NCBI GenBank assembly: GCA_019775845.1 | Contig: JADQAV010000008.1 | Span: 558,001 to 622,000, forward strand | Direction of reading: 5' to 3' | DNA length: 64,000 nucleotides | Source of the DNA: Myrmaecium sp. VS I D KN 1 | Taxonomy: Eukaryota; Ascomycota; Dothideomycetes; Valsariales; Valsariaceae | Shown: piece after piece, positions 1-11,124 of the stretch | Layout: every line of letters starts with the position of its first letter | Position numbering within the stretch: the stretch's first letter is position 1 | The notes under the pieces: generated by a model | What the model saw: the letters and a program-made list of their open reading frames with translations, nothing else | What the model was told of the DNA's origin: nothing | Database searches by the model: none | Made by a program: the position numbers and the translations under genes

Positions 1-160
1 GGAATTTGTCATTATAAGAGATGAAGAAGAGGGTATCGAAAGAAATTTAGTACCAAGCCGACCTCTACGCGGTTACCACCGGGCCAGGCTAAATCGAAAA
101 CCGTAATCTGCTTAAACGAAGTTGCGCTGCAACAGCCGACCTGCGAGCTCGCCGCTACAG

Positions 161-1645
161 TTATTGTCTTCCCCAAGGCCTACGCTGCCCATCCTCTTCA
201 AAGGAATTTGTGCTTTCCTTTCTCGCCCCATCTTTGGTGCTGCTCTCTGAATCCGCATGCTCGAATGTTATTTCCACTCTCGTTTCCGTTTTGATATTTG
301 CGAATGCGGCCTGACGCATTTCCCTATTGATAATGGATTCCGTGCTTCCTACAGGACTAGGCTCGCGCAGAGATGGACTCGAACTCCTCCGGCGGCCCTG
401 GGCTGGTTCGGCGTTGTGGGCGAGGCGACTACGATCGGCTGGTCTATTCGGCTTGAAGCTGTCGTGGGTTCGCTTGCCGCCGGTAATCGTTGTGATGTTA
501 CGGGCCTTGCTCGTTTCCGGATCCATCGACTGTATCTCCCACCCTGTAGTGAGGTCATCGGTTCCGCGACGGTTACTCTTCGTATCGCCCAACTCATTGG
601 AGACGAGTACTCGACGGGTGAGGGTATACAACAGACAATCCACCCAGCCACAGGACGTTATCAGACACCCTGCAACCAGATAGTAGTCTTCAGAGAATGT
701 GTTCCCGCTCATGGCAGCCATTCGGCCCGCGCTAGTGAGAGCCTGTTAGCTGACAAAAGACTCTGTTGCAGGGTAGTAAAACCTACGCTAATGGGAGTGT
801 CAAGATAACATATGCTGTTGGGTACACGACCATATAGCGCGAAGCCTGCGACACGACCTTGTTTGTCCCTCCCGCCCCTTTCAGTAAAATAATGCTAGAC
901 AGCTGTTTTCGCAGGTGCAGAAAAATAAAGGCATACACCAGGATAGTGCCGAATTCGTCGATGAATATCCAGAGATAGTGGAGCGTTAGTCGAGACGTCT
1001 CATGCTTCGAGGAGATCCAGCACTTCATTGGACATTAGCAGATGCTCCTTAATTGATATCTTCTCTGGGAAAGGGAGGAAAAACTTCGAAACTCACCCAG
1101 GAACCAGCGCGGAGGAAGAAGTGGGTACCGTGTGTTATAGGCCCAACGATTGTCAAAACAGCTCCAAGGACCCAAATGCCGATGATGGCAGCCAAGAATG
1201 TCCGAAATGGTATTCTATATCCGCGAACAAGAGATATCCACGTATGAACAGCGATGGCCAGGACGAAAAACCCACTGCACACATCACCAATGTGAAGGAA
1301 CCAAGCTTGCGCGAAGCATTGGCTGGTTGGTCCAATGATCTTGTTTAGGCCGACCCAGTGAAAGCTGAAAACAAAGGCGATAGACTGCTGCATGTCCGCC
1401 AGCAGGAGCTGGTAGATCAAAAGAACATACTGATTGTAACCGACGTAAGATCTATAATGCCTCTGCCACGCTAACATGCGCCACGTTATCCAGGCTAGAA
1501 GAACTGCGCAACTGATGACGGACAGTGTTGCGAGGATTCCTGCGACTATCAGCCCAGACCGGATGTTCGACGGTATCGGATCCAGGCTGTATGGAGCGGC
1601 ATACAGCTCCCCCGGCTTGAACGTGTCCCTTACCATAAGAGGCAT
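161..1645 (-). CDS. Git3/cAMP-receptor-like G-protein-coupled receptor
   Basis: Seven-transmembrane receptor of the fungal Git3/cAMP-receptor-like group, expected in the plasma membrane and coupled to a heterotrimeric G protein for nutrient or cAMP signalling. Three exons, read in descending order: 1645-1097, 1022-787, 731-161, with introns of 74 and 55 bp and GTGAGT and GTAGGT donors. The product is 451 aa. Hydrophobic segments lie near residues 31-53, 73-95, 113-138 and 150-170, with three more after residue 200. The first splice creates a GSW-CWI junction (residues 181-186), the hallmark after TM4 of cAR/Git3 receptors. The second restores the YP..YV..LP.A.GRM stretch at TM6, followed by a VDxLLYTLTRR end of TM7. 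The last ~150 residues are a polar Ser/Arg-rich cytoplasmic tail. The ligand cannot be read from sequence. The family call is solid; the subgroup is not. Confidence 0.85.
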
Positions 1646-4600
1646 GTCGAATTAGGCTGGCTTCCGTTCGAGCCCGCGGGGGAGAAACATGGGGAACGAA
1701 AAGAAAGCGAAGAAAGAAGTAAAAAGGATTGCAGACTTGACAAATTAGGAGACCGACGAGAATTCAGGGTGGACGACAGGATCTGCTAGGCGGTATCATC
1801 GATGGAAGCGATGACCAGAAGTTCAGAGAGCCGAGGGAGAGGGAGGCGAAGGCTTTGTAGGGTCCCAGTTCGCACTGACAGGAGCTTGCTTGCTACGGAG
1901 TACCTACCCATCGACCTGGTCTCTCCTGGATCGAGGCCGGTGCCATCAGCGCGGGATAATTACTGGGGACAGGGCCAGTGGAGGTGGCGGAGCCTCTAAA
2001 AGGGATACTGGAGGTATGGGTCCTTGTCCTATAGCCCGATGGCCAATACGAACTGGGGTTCAGCCTCGCAATCTCACCCATGGTAGGGGTTGAGGATTGC
2101 ATCTGCATATCCCGCGGCAAACATGGTTCTGGATCTGCCAACGGCTGCTACCGCTGTAGCGTAGCCTTCATTGTATCAGAAGGTACGCATGTTCCCTGTT
2201 GTTGCCAGCTGCGGCCTAAGGAGACGCTTCTTGCAGCTGTACAGTATTGCAAAATGTGACAGATGTGCGCTCCACTCTAGCAACCCTCCTAAGATGAACT
2301 AGCCTCTGCGCAAATGGCCCAGGATTTTGTCGTTCGGCACATTCTTGCCGCTAAACCTGGTGGCACGCTTCTCTTAACTGGAGAGGGGTGCTTACTACTG
2401 CTGGCTGTGCCTCTTACGCTGATAGCGAGATTGGCTGAAGATCCTTGACGTTCCCCACACTAACACTACCGCACAACGTGAGTTTCCGGGGTATGTCACA
2501 ACGTACTGTACGCACTCTGCAGGTGCAGGTGAATCAGGGGCCCAAAGGGCCTCGTAACTCACCTCCGGGACTTCCTTGACATGTGAATGGGGCTGCGCGC
2601 GCTCGAAGAGCTTGCAACATCAGCATCCACCTGGGGCATTCTCGGGAGTGTGCTGGGGTTATCTAATCCGAACGATGGAAGGGATGCACCCGGACATTCG
2701 TTCTTGAAGGAGCGGATTGGACACAGAGCACAGACGGGAGACATCGTCACCATCATCTTCCTCATCAATCCTTCCCGGCTGCGGAAAAAAGAAATCTCGA
2801 GGGACTTCGTCAGCCACCCTGCGTGTAGAAGCAGGTTCATGAAGCCAAGTGTTCCTTTCTCTGCGCCCACAACCAATCATTTAATGCGTGAAAGTGCCAG
2901 CATTCCCTGGCTCGTTCGCCCCTTCGCTCCTTCGCTCACCTCCTTCACTCGGGATGGTACGTGTGTCGAAGATCACTGCTGCTCGAGATGCCTGTTTGTT
3001 GGAAAACTTCAAGCTAGAGGTAAGAGAAAGGCTGAAGCTGAATCCCCAGCCATCCGCTAACGCGTTAGCCGAATCCTTCGAACAAGCTTCTGGACGTTGC
3101 AACGGTACCCCTGACACCCCAACGGCCGAAGAGTACTGAGAGAACCGTTCTTTCTCCCCGTGATTCTCCCCGAGTTACGATCCGAGTGGACGTCCTTCTT
3201 CCCAGCCTCGTCCTCGTATTAATGCTGACACGCAGGATATTGCAGTAAGATATGGCCAACGCTGACGCTGGGTGTGGGGGTGTACGCGATGTAGAGCGGT
3301 CTAGTAGTCAATCTGCAACTGCGTATATTTGATTGGACGGTGCGGCCGTACTTTCTCTATCAAAGCGTTCTCCGCGACAAGGCTAAGGGGAGATCCACAG
3401 TTTCAACTTGCCCGCGCTCGAGGGGTATGGGGCAACCCCTCCTCCTCCCCTCTTCTTCATCTGCGATTGGAAGGACAGCCCGCCTGCCTCCTGCTGCTGT
3501 TAATTGCTTCTCGCCTGTCTGTGTGCTGGTTCTGCACCGATGCCGAGGTCGTGTTCAGGGATGGTCCCGCTTGTACTCCGTACCTCGTCAACCTGCGGAA
3601 GTGGATGGACTGCACCACCACAGCTAAAGAGCAGTCCCGTTACTGCAGGTTGAGACTTGCTTGATGATTTGCATTCTCCATCTTCAGCGACAGAGACGAA
3701 CACCATGCACAGATGAGAACCTTACTGGACCAAAACTTTTCAAACCTGCTGAGCGAGTCACGGTGCGAAACAGCGCCAATCTTCTTCATAGGCAATTGCG
3801 TAACGCTTGCTGGATCGGACCTTCCATGTAAGAAGAGCAATGCCTCCAACGGGTAGGTGAACCTCTCTCTCTCTCTCACTGCTCTTTCTTCGTGATCGGG
3901 GTCGTGGAAACTTGAAGCAAGCAATCACAGTCGGCAGGAGCCTCACCGGCAAGGAGGCAAGGCTCTCTTCGCAGCACGAGCGAGCAAAAGCACCCAGCAG
4001 TATGGAATCCCGCCGTTCCGCGATGAAGTTCTCCTGCGTGTGATCGCCGTCCGGAACGTGCAGGCTCGACAAACCCACCCACCCTTCGGCATAGGTACTC
4101 TGCCACATTCCGAAAGGGTTCCTTGCAGATGGACAGACGGACCGGCCAGGCACGGCAAGCCGTACCCTCGTCCGATTACTGGTTCTTCTTTCCCCGGCAG
4201 CCGATAGCTGGCGTGGTCCATGTCTGTCTCAGGATCCCGAGTCCGGAATCTATTCGCCGACACGGTGGAGACCAGTGTTTGTTCCCCTGACGAGTATGCA
4301 CCTCGGACGGCGCGACTTGCCTCATCCGGTGCATAGATCGGCCAAATACTTTCCTTCACTGTAGATTACGGATCGAGAGAATCACCGAGCGAATGTGGCA
4401 CAGTGGCGGCAGAGGTCGATGCTGATAAGGACCGAAGCGTGTATCCGTACGGCTCGGGGAAGTCGAAGGCCTGCCGTTGCACATTGCGTTCTCTCAGGAT
4501 GGACGATGCGGCTCAACGACTGGAAGCCAGAGCTCGAGAGAGGTCCATCCACCATCCCGCTTTTGCGCCGCTGCGTTCTCGTCATGACAGGACTGAGGCA

Positions 4601-5456
4601 TGACGTGCTAAGATGAGAGGGCCGTGTTTGAGGATCCTTGCTTTCGCACTGTGTGTGCGTGTGTATACGTGGGATGAACAAGCTCCCGTTATAGGAGCGG
4701 CTTCTTTCAAGGGGTTTCTTCCTTCCGCCTTCCTTCTTCCTACGTGATGTGAATTTGTTCGCGATGATTCAAAAGCTTACTCGCAGGTCTAACGATGCTA
4801 TGGCCAGTGACTCGGCTCATTCCTTGGTTCTTTCGATAGTCGTTACAGTATGCATTCTACTACATTGCGGATGAAATCGCTCTTCTCTTCTCTTCCCTTG
4901 TTTCTCTGTTGTGCTTCTTGTCTGAATTGACCCCAGCGATCGAGCATGGACGCCCTCTGACCGGCGAAGAGAGGGCAAGGGAAAGACTCTGATCCAGATA
5001 CTTGAGGACGGCTGGACGAAGCAGAAACCCAGGAAGTACGTTCGATGATATGCTGATACAAAATGGCTGTAGCTATGTCCGTACCGTCTGTATACTTCCA
5101 TTATCTTCGTCCCAGCTTCTGCGTCGTCCGAACCATACTCTCTGATGGCCAGCGCAGCAATCCCGAGCGACTCGCTATGGTCTTTGGCCCATGCCAAAGC
5201 AGGCAGAGAACAGTCGAGCGGGAGAGGAAGTGAATGTTGTTAGGGAGTATGTATAAAGCGGCGTTAAGAGTGGTGTTGGCCGTTAAACCCGCCCGAAGAC
5301 GGCCACTCCCATCGGCGCCGAAGTCCAATCGGCGTACGAGGTCGGCCGAAGAGCATCGTCATAGATACCGTGGGGATTCATTTGCGGTGCAGTTGCCCTC
5401 TGCCAACATCAACCACCACAAACGACCACCACCCCCTTCCCGACAGTCCTTCCGCC
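1646..5456. other. Divergent intergenic region, 3.8 kb
   Basis: This stretch separates the GPCR start (minus) from the kinase start (plus), so it holds both promoters. Many short overlapping open frames occur on both strands but none matches a family I recognise. Base composition is like the neighbours and I see no AT-rich or repeat-degraded patch. A weak three-exon candidate at 2299-2840 is listed separately. A 61-codon plus-strand frame beginning ATG at 2954 is also open but unremarkable. Confidence 0.5.
2299..2840 (-). CDS. Weak candidate small spliced gene
   Basis: Not recognised. Three minus-strand segments, 2840-2563, 2516-2418 and 2356-2299, are joined by GTGAGT...CTGCAG (46 bp) and GTAAGA...CACCAG (61 bp) introns. 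The phases agree at both junctions and give 144 aa. The middle is Ser/Pro-rich and the end is basic (NDKILGHLRRG). The start is uncertain: the overlapping frame from an ATG at 2878 reads as a more protein-like, acidic N-terminus, but it closes at 2659 and would need a further poor-quality intron to join. No domain or repeat is visible. It could be a small lineage-specific protein or a chance alignment of splice-like sites in a long promoter region. Confidence 0.2.
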
Positions 5457-7584
5457 ATGTCGCATGGCCTGCCGAGCGTGTGCAGAGCTTCCGGTCTCTG
5501 CCACGCCTCCATCAGATTGCGCCCAACACCCGCCCTCCGCCAGCGATCCTCGCCGCCGCTCCGCCGCCTCCAGACCGAACGCTTCGGCGCATTCGTCCCG
5601 CCCTCGCCAGATTCCCTGCCCAAGCCGCGGCCGAAGAAGCCGGCGAAGAAGCGCAGATGGCCTCGGCGGCTGCTGTACCTCACCATCCTCGCCGGCGCTG
5701 GCTACATCGTTGACACCCGGTGGAACTCGGCCAGTCTGACGCGGAGCTTCCGCACCTTCAAGACGGGCCTCATCATCGGGCTCGACTACAAGATCAACTT
5801 CCGCAAATACCCCTGGTTCTACGATCGGATCGAGGACCTGCACGCGACAAACGCGGCGCGCATCTTCGACCTGCTCCGGCACAACGGCGGCCTGTACCTG
5901 AAGATCGGCCAGGCGATCGCGATGCAAAGCGCCATCCTGCCGCCCGAGTTCCAGAAGATGTTCGCCAAGATGTTCGACGACGCGCCGCAGAACACATGGG
6001 CCGAGGTCGAGCGGGTTGTGCGGGAGGACTTTGGCGGCCGCAGCGTCGAGGAGGTTTTCGGCGTCAGCTTCACGGGTGAGGAGGGCAAGGGCGTCATGGA
6101 GCGGACGGCGCGGGCGAGCGCGAGCGTGGCGCAGGTGCACTGGGCGCGCCTGGCGGACGGCCGGGAGGTGGCGATCAAGATCCAGAAGCGGGAGATCGCG
6201 CAGCAGGTCGGATGGGATTTGTGGGCTTTTAAGTGAGTGCAGGCTGCGCAAGGTCACCACGGGTTGATGCAAGGCTGGCAGTCCACAATTGGTCTGTCAA
6301 GCTTTCGGGGCGTGACGTTCGGACAATGCCACTTAAGAAATGATGTGCATCATCTAACAATGGAACAGGGTTGTGGCGAGCATCTACTCCTGGTGGTTCG
6401 ACATCCCCATGGTCTCCCTGGTCCCATATATTACCGAGCGCCTCATGCTGGAAACGGACTTCGAGAACGAGGCCAACAATGCCGAAGCCATGCGCAACCT
6501 CGTCCAAGGGGAGCGGCGCCTCCGCGGCCGCGTCTACATCCCGACCGTCTACCGCGAACTGTCCAGCAAGCGCGTGATGACGGCCGAGTGGATCGAGGGC
6601 GTGCGGCTCTGGGACAAGGACGCGCTCACCAAGCCGTGGAAAGGCGGCTGGGGCATGGGCAGCCCCGGATGCAACGGGAAGCCGCTGGGGCCGCCGGAGA
6701 GCAAGTCCATCGAAGCCATCCGCACCAACGATCCCAATCACGAATCCCTCAAGCCGGCCCGAGACGCATGGCGCGGCCCGCGCGGCGACGGCGGTCTCGG
6801 TCTTTCCCTCAAAGCCGTCATGACGACCATGATCGACCTCTTCAGCGCGCAAATGTTCCTCTGGGGCCTCGTCCACTGCGACCCGCACCCGGGCAACATC
6901 TTCGTGCGCCGGCTCCCCTCGGGCAAGCCCGAGCTCGTCCTCATCGATCACGGGCTGTACATCCACATGAACCCGACCTTCCGGCACCAGTACGCGCTCT
7001 TCTGGAAGTCCCTGCTCGCGTTCGACAACGAGACGATCGGGACGATCGTGCGGAGCTGGGGGATCAACTCGCCGGACCTGTTCGCCTCGGCGACGCTGAT
7101 GCGGCCCTACACGGGCGGGGACGGGAGCACGTCGCGGCGGATGCGGGAGGGCTTGCGCGGGACGGACGAGGCGGAGCGGGCGTACGAGATGCAGCAGCGG
7201 ATGCGACGAGGGATCAAGCAGATCCTCGGCGACGAGACCAAGTGGCCCAAGGAGCTCATCTTCATCGGCCGCAACCTCCGCATCGTCCAGGCCAACAACC
7301 AGTTCCTCGGCTCGCCCGTCAACCGCATCAAGATCACCGGCCTCTGGGCCTCCCGCGCCCTCGTCGAGGACGCCGCGTTGACCCCCCTCGCCCGCGCCCG
7401 CAACCTCGCCCTCCACCTCCGCTTCTGCCTCACCCTCCTCGGCTCCGACCTGTTCTGGTGGTACGCTCGGCTCCGCCAGCTCCTTGGCCTCGGTCGCGGC
7501 ATGGACGATGAGATCGAGCGGAGCATGCGCGGTATGGCTAAGGACTTTGGCATCGAGCTGAATCACGGCCTGTTCGAGGGGTGA
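5457..7584 (+). CDS. mcp2: ABC1/ADCK1 (Mcp2/Cqd2-type) atypical kinase, mitochondrial
   Basis: UbiB/ABC1-family atypical kinase. The yeast relative Mcp2/Cqd2 sits in the mitochondrial inner membrane and affects coenzyme Q distribution and lipid homeostasis. Exons are 5457-6232 and 6369-7584, with a 136-bp intron (GTGAGT...AACAG) inside the kinase N-lobe; 663 aa. The N-terminus is Arg/Ser-rich without acidic residues, as in a mitochondrial presequence, followed by a hydrophobic segment near 70-86. The family signatures are all present: KIGQ (149-152), the Ala/Ser-rich loop ending VAQVH (to about 228), the VAIK lysine (about 241), HCDPHPGN catalytic loop (428-435) and IDHG in place of DFG (451-454). 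The LIDHGLY wording fits ADCK1/5 rather than Coq8, which has a DFG-like motif. An in-frame ATG at 5370 adds 29 residues unlike a presequence, so 5457 is preferred. Confidence 0.88.
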
Positions 7585-8735
7585 GTGAGGGACCATGGGT
7601 GGTACATACACATCTGGGGGCATGGCTGGAGTTTGGCGTTTCTGAAGGGTGGGGGAAGGTGTTGGTTGTGCTTTTTTGGCGTCTTTTTTCTGAATGACTT
7701 CCCTCTTCCTCCTTATATCTATAGATATTTTCGCCTCTTCCCTCCCTCCCTCTTCTTCCCCTACTCTTCTATTGGTTCTTCACTCTCTTCTCCACTTCTA
7801 TCATGCATCGGCCGTGAGTTGAGTTGAGCTGGGTTGTTCAGGAGACTGACGGCGTTGTTGTCGTCAGTGGGTTTTCCTATCTAGTTTTACCTCCCTTCGA
7901 TTCTTTCTTGCATGGAAATGGTATCCCCTCTCTGCCTCTCGTCCTGTTGTAATAGGTACAGTATCTTGGTCCGTCGTCCATCTGGGCCATTTCTGTTTTG
8001 GATCGGGGGAGAAATATGGGATCTGCTTTTTCTCTTCCTCTCTCCCCTCCATCATTATCCAACCCCCCTCCCCGGTCTTCGTTGGCTAGACCGAAGGGAA
8101 AGACTGAGAAAAAAGTGGTCCATTGCCATCCCCCTACTCCACTTCTCGTCTGGAAATGTGATGGATGACTTTCTTATTCTTTTTGCTTTTTTGATTCTTC
8201 TGCTTTATTATGCAGCTGCCGGGTAGCCTGGGAGGGGTTCTGGATGCGCATCCTAACGTCTTTACACGCACATACACACATACACCCTCTCGTTCGTATC
8301 AACTAGAAGTACCGGCTTCGAGAGAGTCTAGACGCCTAGATGGATGCAATATGAAAAAGATATGGATATAGATCTGGATATATATGTACAGAAAGATGAA
8401 CCATGTTTAAATCCCCCTCTTCACCCCTTCCCTCCACGAGTTTGGCTTTTATATATACAATTCCCTCCTCCTCCTCTTCCTCCTCTCTCACCGAAGATTG
8501 ATCTCTCCGATCGTACAGGACGACGGTACGGTCCAAAAACCCCAAAACCACAGACAACGAAAGTGAACAAAAAATCCAAAATAGATCCCAAGAAAAATCA
8601 AAAACGCCCAAGATGCGCGCAAGAAAAAAAAAAAAAAAAAAAAAAAAAAAAGACAAAACATAGATGACCCAAACATCAACACCAACCTCCAACCATGCCA
8701 TCAAAAAAGGGAAAAAAAAGAAGAGAAAAAAGCGA
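7585..8735. other. Convergent 3' intergenic region
   Basis: This region lies between the 3' ends of the kinase gene (plus) and the arylsulfotransferase gene (minus). It is rich in C/T tracts and T-runs of the kind seen in fungal 3' UTRs. A 28-nt A homopolymer lies at 8624-8651. I see no supported gene. Confidence 0.5.
8624..8651. repeat. A28 homopolymer
   Basis: An unbroken run of 28 A residues sits between the convergent kinase and arylsulfotransferase genes, about 85 bp past the latter's stop. On the minus strand it is a T-run. Its length is probably unreliable in sequencing. Confidence 0.9.
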
Positions 8736-11124
8736 TCATCGTCCCCAATCCCCACCACCAACCTTCTTCGTCTCCGCCGCAAACTCCCCCGCCCCCGCAC
8801 CCACACCCGCAGCGCCATGCAACCCCGTCATCAAAAACGCCTGCTCCTCCTCATCCTCGATCTCCAGATCATCCTCACCAAACAGGACCGGGTCGATGTA
8901 ATCATCGTCCGGGCCGCCACCACTACGGCCGTCCGCCGCGGCGCCGGTGGGTTGCAGCCGGTGGAAGCGCTGGCGGCGCGAGGAGGAGGGCCGGTAGCGA
9001 CGCAGCAGCTGCCGGCCGGCTTCCCAGAGGCCGATGCTGGCGAGCATGACGGCGGGGACGATGAGGGCGAGCCAGGCTTTTGGGATGCTGTACCGGCGTT
9101 GGCGGGCCCGGGCGGCGGATGCGACGGCTTGGTCGTGCTGTGGAGGGGAGGGGAATGTGTTAGCTGTTGGTTGAGTTTTGGAAGGAAGAGGAAGGGAGAA
9201 ACGTACAATCAACTGCCCGTTGGGTAATTGAGAGGCCCCAGTGACCTTCTCGAGCTCCTGCTTGATCTGCTCCTCCGTCGGCTCAACGTAGCCGTTATCA
9301 TCCGAACCCGATTGCGACGAGCTCCCCGAACCCGGATCCAAGCTCGCTCCCGAACCGTCGGTGGCCCCGGCGGGCGTCGCGTCCGCGGTCGGCGTCGGCG
9401 CGGGGAGCTTCTTCCCCTCGATCTTGACGACGGCGGTGTAGCCCAGCACCTGGGCGTTCCGGTCGACGGCCGCGAGCCGGTAGAACCGGGTCAGCTCGTC
9501 GTCGAGGCCGACGGCGGTCTCGAAGCCGGTCTTGGGCACGACGCGCTCGAAGGCCCAGAGGCCCTTCTGGACGGCGGCGGCCGTGTCGGCGGCCTGGACG
9601 GCCCAGAAGGCCACCTCCGTCGCCCCGTTCCAGGAGACGAACAGGCTGGTCTGGTCGTTGGGGTCCTGGGCGATGGAGGGGGGGTACTTCGGTTTGCCGA
9701 CCCAGTCGTACTTGAAGGCCCGGTAGCTGAGCACGTGGGAGCTGCCGAAGTCGGCGGCCGGGCCGAAGTGCCACTCGCACAGCGGCGTGCCGTCGGCGCG
9801 GTACTCGATCATCGCCGGCACGGCCCCGTACCCGAGCAGGACGCGGTCGTCGTCGAGCAGCTGCATGGAGCCCTGCGAGTTGGCGATGATGCCGGAGGGG
9901 GACATGTACGTCCGCTTCACCTGGGCCGTCATGGCGGTCTGGTCGACGGCGAGGATGAGGCCGCGCGAGGGCGCCTCGGGCGAGGCCGACCCCTGGGACT
10001 CGTTGTCGAAGAGGGAGATGGCGGTGTAGTTGTCGCGCCAGCGGGCGTGGTGCTGCCAGGCGAAGTTGGTCGCCTGGCCGTCGGAGAGGTCGGTGAAGTT
10101 GTTCTTCTTGCCGCCGAGCTTCCAGAGCACCTCGCCGGTCCGGCCGTCGATGTAGGCGACGACGTGCATGTAGCGCGAGGAGATGAGGTAGTTGCCCCAC
10201 GGGTCCTTCTCCACGCTGTTGATGTGGAAGAAGTCAAAGGCGTTGTCCGGGGTGGTGCCGCCGCTGCCGCGGTCGCGGTACGTCTCGGACGGGTCGAAGT
10301 GCTCCGAGGCGCGCCACTCGAAGAGGAGGGTGTTGGTCTCGAGGTCGATCTCCTGGAACATGCCTTCCCAGATCCAGCCGTCATCGGGCCCGCCGATGCT
10401 GGAGAGGTCGCCGGGGACGATGTGGTAGATGGTCATGAGGATGGTCTGGTCGAGGGTGATCTGGAAGTCGTGCAGGTCGCCGTCGACGCCGTTGAGGGCG
10501 CTGACGTGGTAGACTTCCTCATAGGCCTCGTTGAGCTGCGGAAAAGGGGGGAGAGAGAAAAGGTTGGTTTAGGGATCGGTCTGATGTGAGGTGTGATGGA
10601 CTATACAAACGTACCATGTAGTAGGTGCCGGAGCCGTGGCCCTTGACGCCGTCGTCGCCGACCCAGAAGGTCAGATAGTCCTTGCCCTTGTACCGCTGGA
10701 CCTCGAGCTCGTACGGCTCGCGCCGCTCGGAGAACCAGACGAGGGTGCCGTTGGTGTCGAGGATCATGGGCCCGTGGTCGGGCACGTTGCCGCCGCGGAC
10801 GGTGAGCATGAACTTGCGGCCATCGTCGCAGTCCGGGTGCCAGTAGAGGATGTTGAAGAGCGGCGAAGTTTTCTGGTAGGAGTGGTAGGTCTTTCGCACG
10901 AACCGGCCGAGGCTGAAGTCGTCGTATTCGCTTGAGTTGAACAGGTACTCCGGTTCGTCCGCCGCCGCCGCCGCCGCCCCGACGATCACGGCCAGCGACG
11001 ACAGGAATACGAGCGCGATGGTCGCCAGGAACGACGATGATGTTCTCGTCCCACGGCCACGACCTCGTACCGGTGCCACCGCTGCCCATCCCCATCCCAC
11101 CATCACACCTGCTAACCCCCACAT
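8736..11124 (-). CDS. Membrane-anchored arylsulfotransferase (ASST family)
   Basis: Fungal arylsulfotransferase-like protein (ASST superfamily, beta-propeller fold). Bacterial members move sulfate from one phenol to another without PAPS; the fungal substrate is unknown. Exons: 11124-10615, 10535-9207, 9137-8736, with introns of 79 and 69 bp, giving 746 aa. A hydrophobic signal-anchor lies near residues 29-55. The lumenal or extracellular domain (about 60-560) has Asn-Xaa-Ser/Thr sites and the propeller wording typical of the family, such as LHDFQIT, a WEWRASEHFDP-like segment (here FEWRASEHFDP), HINSVEKD and GEVLWKLGG. A Gly/Ser-rich linker and a second hydrophobic segment at about 632-652 follow, then an acidic cytosolic tail. 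Two membrane anchors around one propeller suggest a secretory-pathway or vacuolar protein. The biochemical role is inferred from the family only. Confidence 0.85.

Noticed and set aside
372-396. tRNA B-box-like string on the minus strand (GTTCGAGTCC)
   Set aside because: Falls inside GPCR exon 3, encodes a Ser-rich tail, and no A-box or cloverleaf arms fit around it.
257-808. 183-codon plus-strand frame over the GPCR tail
   Set aside because: Opposite strand of a convincing receptor exon and its intron; no family resemblance.
5370-5456. Upstream ATG of the kinase gene adding 29 residues
   Set aside because: The extra N-terminus contains acids and His/Pro runs unlike a mitochondrial presequence, whereas the 5457 start gives one directly.
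6229-7623. 464-codon open frame antisense to the Mcp2-type kinase
   Set aside because: It lies wholly over a well-supported kinase domain on the other strand; its Asp/Glu/Val/Arg-rich composition is the mirror of GC-rich third positions.
9228-10589. 453-codon plus-strand frame over the arylsulfotransferase
   Set aside because: Antisense shadow of a GC-rich gene; low-complexity Gly/Val/Arg content and no domain.
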